Positions 53,453-60,633 of a stretch of 64,000 nt of DNA are shown piece by piece. Origin of the DNA: Halalkalibacter alkalisediminis. Lineage in GTDB: Bacteria > Bacillota > Bacilli > Bacillales > Bacillaceae_D. The notes under the pieces were generated by a model, which was given only the letters and a program-made list of their open reading frames with translations, ran no database searches and had not been told where the DNA came from. Each line of letters opens with the position of its first letter. Position 1 is the stretch's first letter. Where the stretch lies: positions 434,001 through 498,000 of the forward strand of contig NZ_JAQQWT010000001.1 in NCBI RefSeq assembly GCF_028610705.1. Reading direction: 5' to 3'. The position numbers were made by a program, and so were the translations under genes.

Positions 53453-54589
53453 ATGAGTCAGATTGAAAAGTCATTTTATTCGAAAGCAAGTATGTATTCT
53501 TTTGTTATTGTTATGGTCTTAATTATCCTAATGTGGATAGGAACGGGACAATTCTCACATGTCGATATCATGTTGTTCGGTTACTTAGTCGGTTCATTTG
53601 TTTTTGCTATTGGAATGACTATTCGATTATGTGCATGGGCAATTAGGCCAGCGACTCACCAAGTGCTTAAAAGAAGTTTTCAAAATTTGAAGAAAAAGAA
53701 AAGAGCAAAAAGCAACTGGAAAGCCATTGCAAAAACGGCTTTTGACAACATCATACTTCAGAAGTTCATTTTTAAACGCGGTATTTATAGAGGGATTATG
53801 CATTGGTTGATTGCATGGGGATGTATAGGGTCGTTTGCGATCACTTTTGGCCTCACTTTCGGTTGGATGCATTTCAAGCTAATTGATCCAGAAACTTATC
53901 AGATCGTTGTGATGGGAATTCCTACTATTGCGATGGCTGCAAATGGATTATTTGCTGAACTAGTGTACAACGGGTTAAATATTACAGCGATGATGGTATT
54001 AATCGGTGTAACTATGGCACTGATTAGACGTTCTAAAAACCAAGATGTGAAAGTAACCCAACGAGTTGAATTTGATTTATTTCCATTATATATCCTCCTT
54101 TGGGTAACGGTATCTGGATTAATACTAACGGTTTCTTATAAATTCTTAGGGGGCTGGATGCACAACTACTTAGCACTTATTCACCAAATAACAGTTGTTA
54201 TTTTCTTAGTGTATTTTCCATTTGGTAAGCTGTTCCATCTACCGGTAAGGCCACTCGCAACAGCTGTACCTATGAATTATCAAGAAGTGGTTGGCAGCGA
54301 TACGAGAGAGTGTAAATCATGTCAAGTACCTTATAGTAATGATGATCAAATTGCCGATGTAAAAGAGATTCTCGGCGTACAAAGCTTTGACCTTCAATTA
54401 GCAGATGGCTCGTATCTTGCGGATTACTGCCCAAGCTGCCGAAGAAGAATTCGTGTGATGAAGCAATTGAATATTCAATCGAATCTACCTTCTCCAAACA
54501 ATCCAATCCAAACGAATACGGGCATTCATATTCCTGGGTTCGGACAAAAACGAGAAGATTCTTACTATGATAAAACGGGGGACGAATAA
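53453..54589 (+). CDS. Cytochrome b-like membrane anchor with C-terminal zinc/rubredoxin-like domain
   Basis: 378 residues. Six membrane helices in ~15-265 with membrane-face His residues (MHWLIAWG, MHNYLALIHQI, KLFHLP) that could ligate heme b, in the manner of NarI/DsrM/HdrE quinol-oxidising subunits. The C-terminal soluble part has CKSC and CPSC pairs. First gene of a tightly packed operon (stop and next ATG are adjacent). Probably links the quinone pool to the Mo enzyme; heme binding is inferred. Confidence 0.7.
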   Translation: MSQIEKSFYSKASMYSFVIVMVLIILMWIGTGQFSHVDIMLFGYLVGSFVFAIGMTIRLCAWAIRPATHQVLKRSFQNLKKKKRAKSNWKAIAKTAFDNIILQKFIFKRGIYRGIMHWLIAWGCIGSFAITFGLTFGWMHFKLIDPETYQIVVMGIPTIAMAANGLFAELVYNGLNITAMMVLIGVTMALIRRSKNQDVKVTQRVEFDLFPLYILLWVTVSGLILTVSYKFLGGWMHNYLALIHQITVVIFLVYFPFGKLFHLPVRPLATAVPMNYQEVVGSDTRECKSCQVPYSNDDQIADVKEILGVQSFDLQLADGSYLADYCPSCRRRIRVMKQLNIQSNLPSPNNPIQTNTGIHIPGFGQKREDSYYDKTGDE

Positions 54590-56713
54590 ATGAGTGAATT
54601 TCTTGTAAAAGACGGAGTAAAGAATTTACAAAAGCCTGGCGAGAAACTAGTGACCACACATTGTTGCTATTGCGGCATGCAGTGTGGGATGCATATACGA
54701 GTGAATGAAAAGTCTGGAAAGGTCGTAGGAGTTGAACCGCGCTATGATTGGCCGGTTACACTTGGAAAAATGTGTCCAAAAGGGGTTACGGCTTATCAGA
54801 CGGTCAATCATAAAGAACGAATTTTGAAGCCGCTTATTAAAAAGAATGGACAGTTTATAGAGTCAAGTTGGGAAGATGCGTACGACTTAATTGAGAAAAA
54901 TTTCAAGAGACTTCAAAAAGACTATGGGAAAGATGCGGTTGGTGTATTTGGTGGGGTATCTATGACCAACGAAAAATGTTACTTAGTTGGTAAATACGCT
55001 CGTGTTGGAATCGGTACAAGATTCCTAGATTATAATGGCCGATTCTGTATGTCTTCAGCAGCTGGTGGATTTATGAAAACTCTTGGAGTAGACCGCGGGT
55101 CAAGTTTACCATTACCAGAATTTGAGCATACCAATTGCTTATTTATGGCCGGTTCAAACACGGCTGAATGTCATCCAACGATGATTCAATGGTTGTGGAA
55201 GGCCAAGGATAAAGGAGCGAAGTTAATCGTTGCCGATCCAAGGGAAACACCAACAGCACGAGTAGCTGACGTTCATCTAGATTTAAAACCAGGATCTGAC
55301 TCGGCGTTAGCAAACGGCATTATGCATTTACTCGTAAAAGAAGGCTATGTTGATGAAGAATATGTAAACGAAAGATGTAACAATTATGAAGAGTTAAAGG
55401 CAATGGTTAAGAAGTTTACACCTGAATATACAGAATCGATCACAGGAGTAAAGAAGGAAAAAATTATTAAAGCTGCTCACATTTACGGCCAATCTCCTCG
55501 TTCGATTGTAACGTTCTGCCGTGGAATTGAACAACAAAACAAAGGGGTAGATAACGTTACACTCTATACGTCAATGGCTTTACTTCGTGGGCAAATTGGG
55601 AAATTCGCATCTGGTGTTGCGACGATTACAGGACAAGGAAATGGTCAAGGTGGTCGTGAGCATGGACAAAAAGCTGACGCATTGCCTGGTTATCGAAAGA
55701 TTGATAACCCGGAGCATGTGAAGCATGTGGCGGGAGTTTGGGGAATTAAACCTGAGGAAATGCCCAAAGCAGGCGTCTCTGCTTATGAAATGTTTCATGA
55801 AATTCAAAAAGAGAACATTCGTGGCATGCATATTATGTGTAGCAATCCTGCCGTATCTGCACCTAATCTCGAGTACATCTGGAGTGGTTTAAAAAAGCTA
55901 GACTTTTTAGTAGTTAGTGACTTCTTCTTATCTGAAACAGCCGAATTTGCTGATGTGGTTCTACCGACAACGACATGGGCAGAAGATGAAGGGACGACGA
56001 CGAATTTAGAGGGGCGTGTCATTCGCGTTAGAAAAGTGACTGAGCCAGTTGGAGAGTCCAAAACTGATTGGGAAATCATGTGTGATATTGCAAAAAGAAT
56101 GGGGAAAGAACAATTCTTTAACTACGATAATCCAAAACAAATTTTTGAAGAATTAAGAATGGCTTCTAAAGGTGGAAAAGCTGATTATTACGGTATTACA
56201 TGGGAACGGATTGAAAAAGAAGATGGAGTTTTCTGGCCGTGTCCGTCTGAAGATCATCCTGGAACACCAACTATGTTTAAAGAGAAGTTTGGGACAGAGG
56301 ACGGAAAAGCGAACTTGGCTGCTGTTGATTGGGCTGAACCAGGTGAAACACCTACTAAGGACTATCCTCACATTTTAACGACAGGCCGCGTAGTCTTTCA
56401 TTATTTATCAGGTACGCAAACAAGACGTGTTGACTTTTTAATGCAGCAATGTCCTTTACCATATATCGAGATCCACCCTGAACTTGCAAGTCAATATAAC
56501 ATTTCAGAGAAAAATCTTGTTAAGGTAACCAGTCCTCGTTCTACGATGACAGTTGAGGCTCGAATTACTAAAGCGATACGAAAAGATACCGTCTTTATTC
56601 CTTATCACTGGGGAAAAGAACTTGCAGCTAATTTGCTAACAAACCCTGCATTAGATCCAACTTCAAGAATGCCAGAATTTAAAGTCGCAGCCGTGAAACT
56701 TGAAAGAATATAA
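54590..56713 (+). CDS. Molybdopterin oxidoreductase, nitrate-reductase type (Nas/Nap/NarB-like)
   Basis: 707-residue catalytic subunit of the bis-MGD family. N-terminal [4Fe-4S] motif CCYCGMQCGMHI ... GKMCPKG (~23-66); probable Mo ligand Cys in YNGRFCMSSAAGG (~148); TTTWAEDEGTTTNLEGR and the C-terminal molydopterin dinucleotide-binding domain (TTGRVVFHYLSGTQTRR). It has no Tat signal, so it should be cytoplasmic. It resembles assimilatory nitrate reductases but sits in a membrane-type operon. Formate dehydrogenase or another substrate is possible. Confidence 0.85.
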   Translation: MSEFLVKDGVKNLQKPGEKLVTTHCCYCGMQCGMHIRVNEKSGKVVGVEPRYDWPVTLGKMCPKGVTAYQTVNHKERILKPLIKKNGQFIESSWEDAYDLIEKNFKRLQKDYGKDAVGVFGGVSMTNEKCYLVGKYARVGIGTRFLDYNGRFCMSSAAGGFMKTLGVDRGSSLPLPEFEHTNCLFMAGSNTAECHPTMIQWLWKAKDKGAKLIVADPRETPTARVADVHLDLKPGSDSALANGIMHLLVKEGYVDEEYVNERCNNYEELKAMVKKFTPEYTESITGVKKEKIIKAAHIYGQSPRSIVTFCRGIEQQNKGVDNVTLYTSMALLRGQIGKFASGVATITGQGNGQGGREHGQKADALPGYRKIDNPEHVKHVAGVWGIKPEEMPKAGVSAYEMFHEIQKENIRGMHIMCSNPAVSAPNLEYIWSGLKKLDFLVVSDFFLSETAEFADVVLPTTTWAEDEGTTTNLEGRVIRVRKVTEPVGESKTDWEIMCDIAKRMGKEQFFNYDNPKQIFEELRMASKGGKADYYGITWERIEKEDGVFWPCPSEDHPGTPTMFKEKFGTEDGKANLAAVDWAEPGETPTKDYPHILTTGRVVFHYLSGTQTRRVDFLMQQCPLPYIEIHPELASQYNISEKNLVKVTSPRSTMTVEARITKAIRKDTVFIPYHWGKELAANLLTNPALDPTSRMPEFKVAAVKLERI

Positions 56714-56740
56714 AACAAAAGCTTATTGGGGGACCCATTT

Positions 56741-57283
56741 ATGAATAAAATCATGTATCTAGAATTTGAACGGTGTATCGGTTGCCGTGCATGTCAAGCA
56801 GCATGCCGAGAATGTGGAGATCATGACGCGAAAGAACGGAATTATGTGGAATACATTGATTTTACTGAGAGCAGACAGACATTTCCAATGATGTGTATGC
56901 AATGTAAAGACCCTGCCTGTGCGAGAGTATGTCCGGCCAATGCGATTCAGATTACGGAGGAGGGAGTCGTCTTATCAGCGATGGATGAAAAGTGTATCGG
57001 TTGTCGTAACTGTACATTTGCCTGTCCATTTGGGATTCCTAAGTTTGATTTTGAAGAAAACAAAATGTATAAATGTGACATGTGTTATGACCGCTCAAAA
57101 TATGATATTGCTCCAATGTGTGCTTCCGTATGCCCAAGTGACGCCATTCGTTTTATCGATTTTGAAGAAATGCAGTCACTCCGGAGACGTCGTACACAAA
57201 TGAACTTAATCGAAGGTAAGAAACCAAGTGAAAATGATAAATGGAAATATGTACCAGAATTTTTCGGGGTGTATTCAGACTAG
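56741..57283 (+). CDS. Four-cluster ferredoxin-type subunit (DmsB/NrfC-like)
   Basis: 180 residues with four Cys clusters typical of 4[4Fe-4S] electron-transfer subunits: CIGCRACQAAC, CMQCKDPACARVCP, CIGCRNCTFACP, CDMCYDRSKYDIAPMCASVCP. It would wire the Mo subunit to the membrane subunit. ATG 56741 follows TTGGGGG. No signal peptide. Confidence 0.93.
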   Translation: MNKIMYLEFERCIGCRACQAACRECGDHDAKERNYVEYIDFTESRQTFPMMCMQCKDPACARVCPANAIQITEEGVVLSAMDEKCIGCRNCTFACPFGIPKFDFEENKMYKCDMCYDRSKYDIAPMCASVCPSDAIRFIDFEEMQSLRRRRTQMNLIEGKKPSENDKWKYVPEFFGVYSD

Positions 57284-57298
57284 AGAGGAGGAATAAGC

Positions 57299-57832
57299 AT
57301 GACGGACAATATAAAATGTAAACGTGAGAAGTATCAAAGCAAGGAAGATATGATCAACTTAACGGATAACATCAGTCGTTTTGATGACTTAAAGTTTAAT
57401 AGAAGAGCTTTCTTGAAAACGGCAGTTGGAGCAACTGTAGCTCTAGGTCTCACAACATTACCATTCTCAGTAAAGGCACTCTTAGGAGATTTTGAAGAGG
57501 AAAGAGAACTCGTAGAAATTGCCAAATTAGATTCTATCCCTAAAGGCTCGTCCATCACGTTTCATTATCCGACAGAAAAAGATCCTGCCCTGTTAATTCA
57601 TACAAAAGCAGGGGAGCTAAAAGCCTATAATAGTGCCTGTACTCATTTAATGTGTCCGGTGTTTTATGAGCAAGAAAGTGAAGTGCTGTTATGTCCGTGT
57701 CATCAAGGATATTTTGATTTAAATAATGGTCATCCGATTGCAGGACCACCTCAGCGTGAATTGCCTTTAATCGAAATTGAAGTTCAAAATGGTACTGTCT
57801 ATGCAGTTGGAAGGAAGATTAGACATGGCTAA
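57299..57832 (+). CDS. Rieske [2Fe-2S] protein with Tat signal
   Basis: 177 residues. Twin-arginine signal NRRAFLKTAVGATVALGLTT (~36-55) followed by a Rieske domain with CTHLMCP and CPCHQGYFDLNNG (Cys-His pairs at ~117 and ~136) and GPPQRELPLIE. Rieske proteins are electron carriers on the outer face of the membrane, like QcrA. Its presence in a Nas-type operon is unusual. GAGGAGG serves ATG 57299; the next gene starts before its stop. Confidence 0.92.
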   Translation: MTDNIKCKREKYQSKEDMINLTDNISRFDDLKFNRRAFLKTAVGATVALGLTTLPFSVKALLGDFEEERELVEIAKLDSIPKGSSITFHYPTEKDPALLIHTKAGELKAYNSACTHLMCPVFYEQESEVLLCPCHQGYFDLNNGHPIAGPPQRELPLIEIEVQNGTVYAVGRKIRHG

Positions 57833-58016
57833 AAAGATCTGTTGGGCTATCATTTTTATCACATTAGCCATTAATGTGGTGATGTTACAGTGGACGATTG
57901 AAGCATATCTTGGATTAGAATTTGAATTAGTCTTTCGTAATACCATTATTGCTTTACTATCTTCGGTAGTAGCCATAACCGCAATGTTATTTTGGAGGAA
58001 ATGGGAGTATAACTAG
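57825..58016 (+). CDS. Small membrane protein (63 aa) of the Mo-enzyme operon
   Basis: Two membrane helices (ICWAIIFITLAINVVMLQ and IIALLSSVVAITAMLFW) and a basic tail. ATG 57825 overlaps the Rieske stop by 8 bp with GGAAGG upstream, so it is coupled. It could stabilise the membrane complex. A terminator (AAGGGGGACTTTT / AAAAGTCCCCCTT) follows at 58022-58053. No family recognised. Confidence 0.8.
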   Translation: MAKKICWAIIFITLAINVVMLQWTIEAYLGLEFELVFRNTIIALLSSVVAITAMLFWRKWEYN

Positions 58017-58021
58017 AGAAA

Positions 58022-58056
58022 CAAGGGGGACTTTTAAAAGTCCCCCTTGTTTTTAT
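58022..58056 (+). terminator. Terminator of the Mo-enzyme operon
   Basis: Stem ACAAGGGGGACTT / AAGTCCCCCTTGT, then TTTTT. Confidence 0.93.
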
Positions 58057-58141
58057 CCATTATATTTGTGAATCATTATTAAAAGATGTGCCATAATTCA
58101 CAGATTTATCAAAACAAATAAATTAAAGTGAAGAAAGAAGT

Positions 58142-58155
58142 TTGACTCAAGTCAA
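58142..58155. promoter_or_regulatory. TTGAC-N4-GTCAA dyad before the DGC gene
   Basis: TTGACTCAAGTCAA resembles the TTGAT-N4-ATCAA form of Fnr sites rather than the TGTGA form used elsewhere in the island. No -10 falls at the -41.5 geometry (TACTAA is at 58174-58179). Another regulator may bind. Confidence 0.4.
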
Positions 58156-58205
58156 TTAAGACTTAATGTTGTTTACTAAAGTAAAGTAGGGAAGGAGCTA
58201 AAAAG

Positions 58206-58571
58206 ATGAAAAGAACTGATTTACCTCTAGTGTATTCATGCTCTGGTTGTTCCTCGGCCGCACAAACCGCTAACATGATTGCGATAAAAATGGATCGAGA
58301 GAAAGTTGCTGAAATGTCTTGTATTGCTGGTGTTGGAGGTGATGTCAAACCACTTGTTCGAACAGCGAAATCTGGGCGAGATATCATCGCCATTGATGGC
58401 TGTCCCTTATCATGTTGCAAACATTCTTTAGCTAGACATGACGTTAAACCCATGCATTATTTTGTACTATCTGACTTTGACGTACCAAAGATAAAGGGGG
58501 AAGATCCTAATCTTGACCTTTATCAGAGTGCTTACAAACAGATTTTGGAGCTCACTAATAATGATTATTAA
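58206..58571 (+). CDS. DGC domain zinc-binding protein
   Basis: 121 residues with CSGCSSAAQTAN near the start and DGCPLSCCK (~65-73), the Asp-Gly-Cys motif naming the DGC family, plus further Cys (MSCIAG). Thought to bind zinc through four Cys; role unknown. It lies between the Mo-enzyme operon and the heme O synthase gene. GGAAGGAG serves ATG 58206. Confidence 0.9.
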   Translation: MKRTDLPLVYSCSGCSSAAQTANMIAIKMDREKVAEMSCIAGVGGDVKPLVRTAKSGRDIIAIDGCPLSCCKHSLARHDVKPMHYFVLSDFDVPKIKGEDPNLDLYQSAYKQILELTNNDY

Positions 58572-58728
58572 CTGTTATTCATTAGTGATTTTCTAATCAA
58601 ATAATTAGGTTGCTTTTCCGTTTGATTGCATCTATGTCTTGTAACAGATTTTCAATACGATAGTTGCCAAAATCTAATCACGTTTCTCATACATTTAAAT
58701 CGGTGTAAGAAAACTGCATTTTGCGGTA

Positions 58729-58771
58729 CGTGACTTAGGTCACTATGCTCCCTTTATAAAATTGATACTAT
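58729..58771 (+). promoter_or_regulatory. Crp/Fnr-type site and promoter of ctaB
   Basis: CGTGA-CTTAGG-TCACT (58729-58744); TACTAT at 58766-58771 in -41.5 geometry. Confidence 0.8.
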
Positions 58772-58840
58772 TAATGCTAGAAGCTAAGATCTCTTTCTAG
58801 CTTATTAGTTTTCAATTTTATTCAAAGGGAGGGGTAGTAG

Positions 58841-59755
58841 ATGAGACTAAATAAGTTTCCTTCTTTACAGTGGGGTGAGAGTTTCTATTTAATCTCTGAA
58901 TTAACCACACTTGTTAAACGAGGGGTGTTGCTTTCCAATGTGTTACCTGTATTTATTGGATTTTGGTTAGCACTGTATTTTTCCAATGCCTCCTTTGTCA
59001 ATCATTTGGGTGTATTTTTCCTAACGGTAATAGGGAGTACATTCGTCATTGCAGGTGCTCTCATCCTCAATAACTGGTACGATGTTGATATAGATCAGTT
59101 AATGGAAAGAACGAAAAATCGCCCAACGGTAACGGGTACGATTCCTCTTCATGTCGTTTTCACGCTGGGGATCATCTTGACAATTCTTGGATTAATTCTT
59201 TTACTTTTTACAACTGTGGAAGCAACCATTTATGCGTTTGTTGGGTGGTTCACCTATGTTGTTTTGTACACAATGTGGTCAAAACGAAGATATACCCTAA
59301 ATACTCTTATTGGAAGTGTTTCTGGAGCCGTTACTCCACTAATTGGTTGGGCTGCCATACAACCAGCTTCAACTATCGTCCCGATCGTCTTATTTCTTTT
59401 CCTATTTATTTGGCAAATGCCACATACTTTTGCTATAACGATACGGAAATATGAAGAATATCAAGCTGCAGGAGTTGCGATGCTACCCGTAGTACACGGG
59501 TTTAACGTGACGAAGCGTCAAATGGTTGTCTATGTCGGTTGCTTATTGCCATTGCCTTATTATTTAACGCCACTTGGAACAGCCTTCGTTGTTATCGCAA
59601 CTTTACTAAACGTAGTTTGGCTCGCTTTAAGTCTATACGGACTTTTCACAAGAAATGATTTAAAGTGGGCACGCATTATGTTCTTGTTTTCTGTTAATTA
59701 TTTAATGATAATACTTATTCTGATGATTATTGTTACCTTACCCATATCTAGTTAA
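58841..59755 (+). CDS. ctaB: Protoheme IX farnesyltransferase (heme O synthase)
   Basis: UbiA-family membrane prenyltransferase of 304 residues, nine helices. First Asp-rich motif NWYDVDIDQLMERTKNRP (~75-92); second region IRKYEEYQAAGVAMLPVV. Makes heme O from heme B and farnesyl diphosphate, presumably for the heme-copper complex encoded next. No ctaA (heme A synthase) is adjacent. Preceded by a Crp/Fnr site. AGGGAGG serves ATG 58841. Confidence 0.93.
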   Translation: MRLNKFPSLQWGESFYLISELTTLVKRGVLLSNVLPVFIGFWLALYFSNASFVNHLGVFFLTVIGSTFVIAGALILNNWYDVDIDQLMERTKNRPTVTGTIPLHVVFTLGIILTILGLILLLFTTVEATIYAFVGWFTYVVLYTMWSKRRYTLNTLIGSVSGAVTPLIGWAAIQPASTIVPIVLFLFLFIWQMPHTFAITIRKYEEYQAAGVAMLPVVHGFNVTKRQMVVYVGCLLPLPYYLTPLGTAFVVIATLLNVVWLALSLYGLFTRNDLKWARIMFLFSVNYLMIILILMIIVTLPISS

Positions 59756-59767
59756 CCAAAGTCATGA

Positions 59768-59812
59768 CTCCGGAGTTTGCAATTTTATTGCAAACTTTCG
59801 GGGTATTTTTTT
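59768..59812 (+). terminator. Terminator after ctaB
   Basis: Long stem around AGTTTGCAA / TTGCAAACT with outer CTCCGG/TCGGGG pairs, then seven T. Confidence 0.9.
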
Positions 59813-59912
59813 CGATTTTCCTTAAGAATCTGTTTTTCTCTTTTCTACTTTGGGAAAGTCGCATTTACATTTCTTTTAGGGAGTTAGCTGTTCACTATTT
59901 AGTCACTTAATA

Positions 59913-59955
59913 AGTGATTCAACTCACCACTCTAAGAAGCGTTATTAAATAAGAT
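59913..59955 (+). promoter_or_regulatory. Crp/Fnr-type site and promoter of the heme-copper operon
   Basis: AGTGA-TTCAAC-TCACC (59913-59928); TAAGAT at 59950-59955 in -41.5 geometry. Confidence 0.8.
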
Positions 59956-59985
59956 GTGAGTAAGAAGATAAGGAGGTTGATATTT

Positions 59986-60138
59986 ATGGAAGAAAGACAG
60001 ATTAAGCAGAAAGCTGTGGAAGAGTATATGGAAGAGCATGGTTCACGGATAGGTACCTGGTTTTCTTTAGGAGTGGTAGCGGCAGTTATTCTCGCAACGT
60101 ATCTATTAATGTTTTCGGTATATTTAGCTAGAGTATAG
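59986..60138 (+). CDS. Heme-copper complex small subunit (subunit 2A type, 50 aa)
   Basis: One membrane helix (FSLGVVAAVILATYLLMFSVY) after a charged head MEERQIKQKAVEEYMEEHG, the form of cytochrome c oxidase subunit IIa found with ba3-type enzymes. AAGGAGG serves ATG 59986; the frame upstream to 59956 has no site. First gene of a three-gene operon. Confidence 0.85.
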   Translation: MEERQIKQKAVEEYMEEHGSRIGTWFSLGVVAAVILATYLLMFSVYLARV

Positions 60139-60149
60139 GGGGAGTAGTG

Positions 60150-60617
60150 ATGAAATTCCATCTCGATGAAAAAATATGGCTTATTGTAAGCTTTGGTATG
60201 ATCATAGGATTTATGTTATTTACTGGTTATCAAACATTTGTTTTAGGCATGGGGCCACCAAGCCACATGGAAACCATTGATCCACAAAAGGTGGATGAAA
60301 CAGCACCATTTGATCAACCAGGTGTTAAACAAATTGGGGAGAACGAATATGAAGTGGTTATGACATTGGAAATTTTTAGATTCAACCCAAACAACATTGA
60401 AATCCCTGCTGGGTCAACGGTACATTTCACGATGACGTCAAAAGATGTGGTCCACGGATTCCAAGTTGCAGGAACCAATTTAAATGCAATGGTGACGCCA
60501 GGGCATATACAAAAAATATCACAGACATTTAATCAAACAGGTGAATATTTAGTCGTATGTAATGAATTCTGTGGTGTCGGTCACCAGCATATGGCTACAA
60601 CGATTACGGTGAAATAA
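60150..60617 (+). CDS. CuA subunit II of a ba3-type heme-copper complex
   Basis: ~155 residues: one N-terminal membrane helix (IWLIVSFGMIIGFMLFTGY) and an external cupredoxin domain holding CuA: His in VVHGFQVAG and loop CNEFCGVGHQHM. Only one helix and a short length are typical of B-family (ba3) subunit II. It receives electrons for the catalytic subunit encoded next. ATG 60150 is better spaced from GGGGGAG than GTG 60147. Confidence 0.93.
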   Translation: MKFHLDEKIWLIVSFGMIIGFMLFTGYQTFVLGMGPPSHMETIDPQKVDETAPFDQPGVKQIGENEYEVVMTLEIFRFNPNNIEIPAGSTVHFTMTSKDVVHGFQVAGTNLNAMVTPGHIQKISQTFNQTGEYLVVCNEFCGVGHQHMATTITVK

Positions 60618-60633
60618 AGGGGGGAATAAAAAA

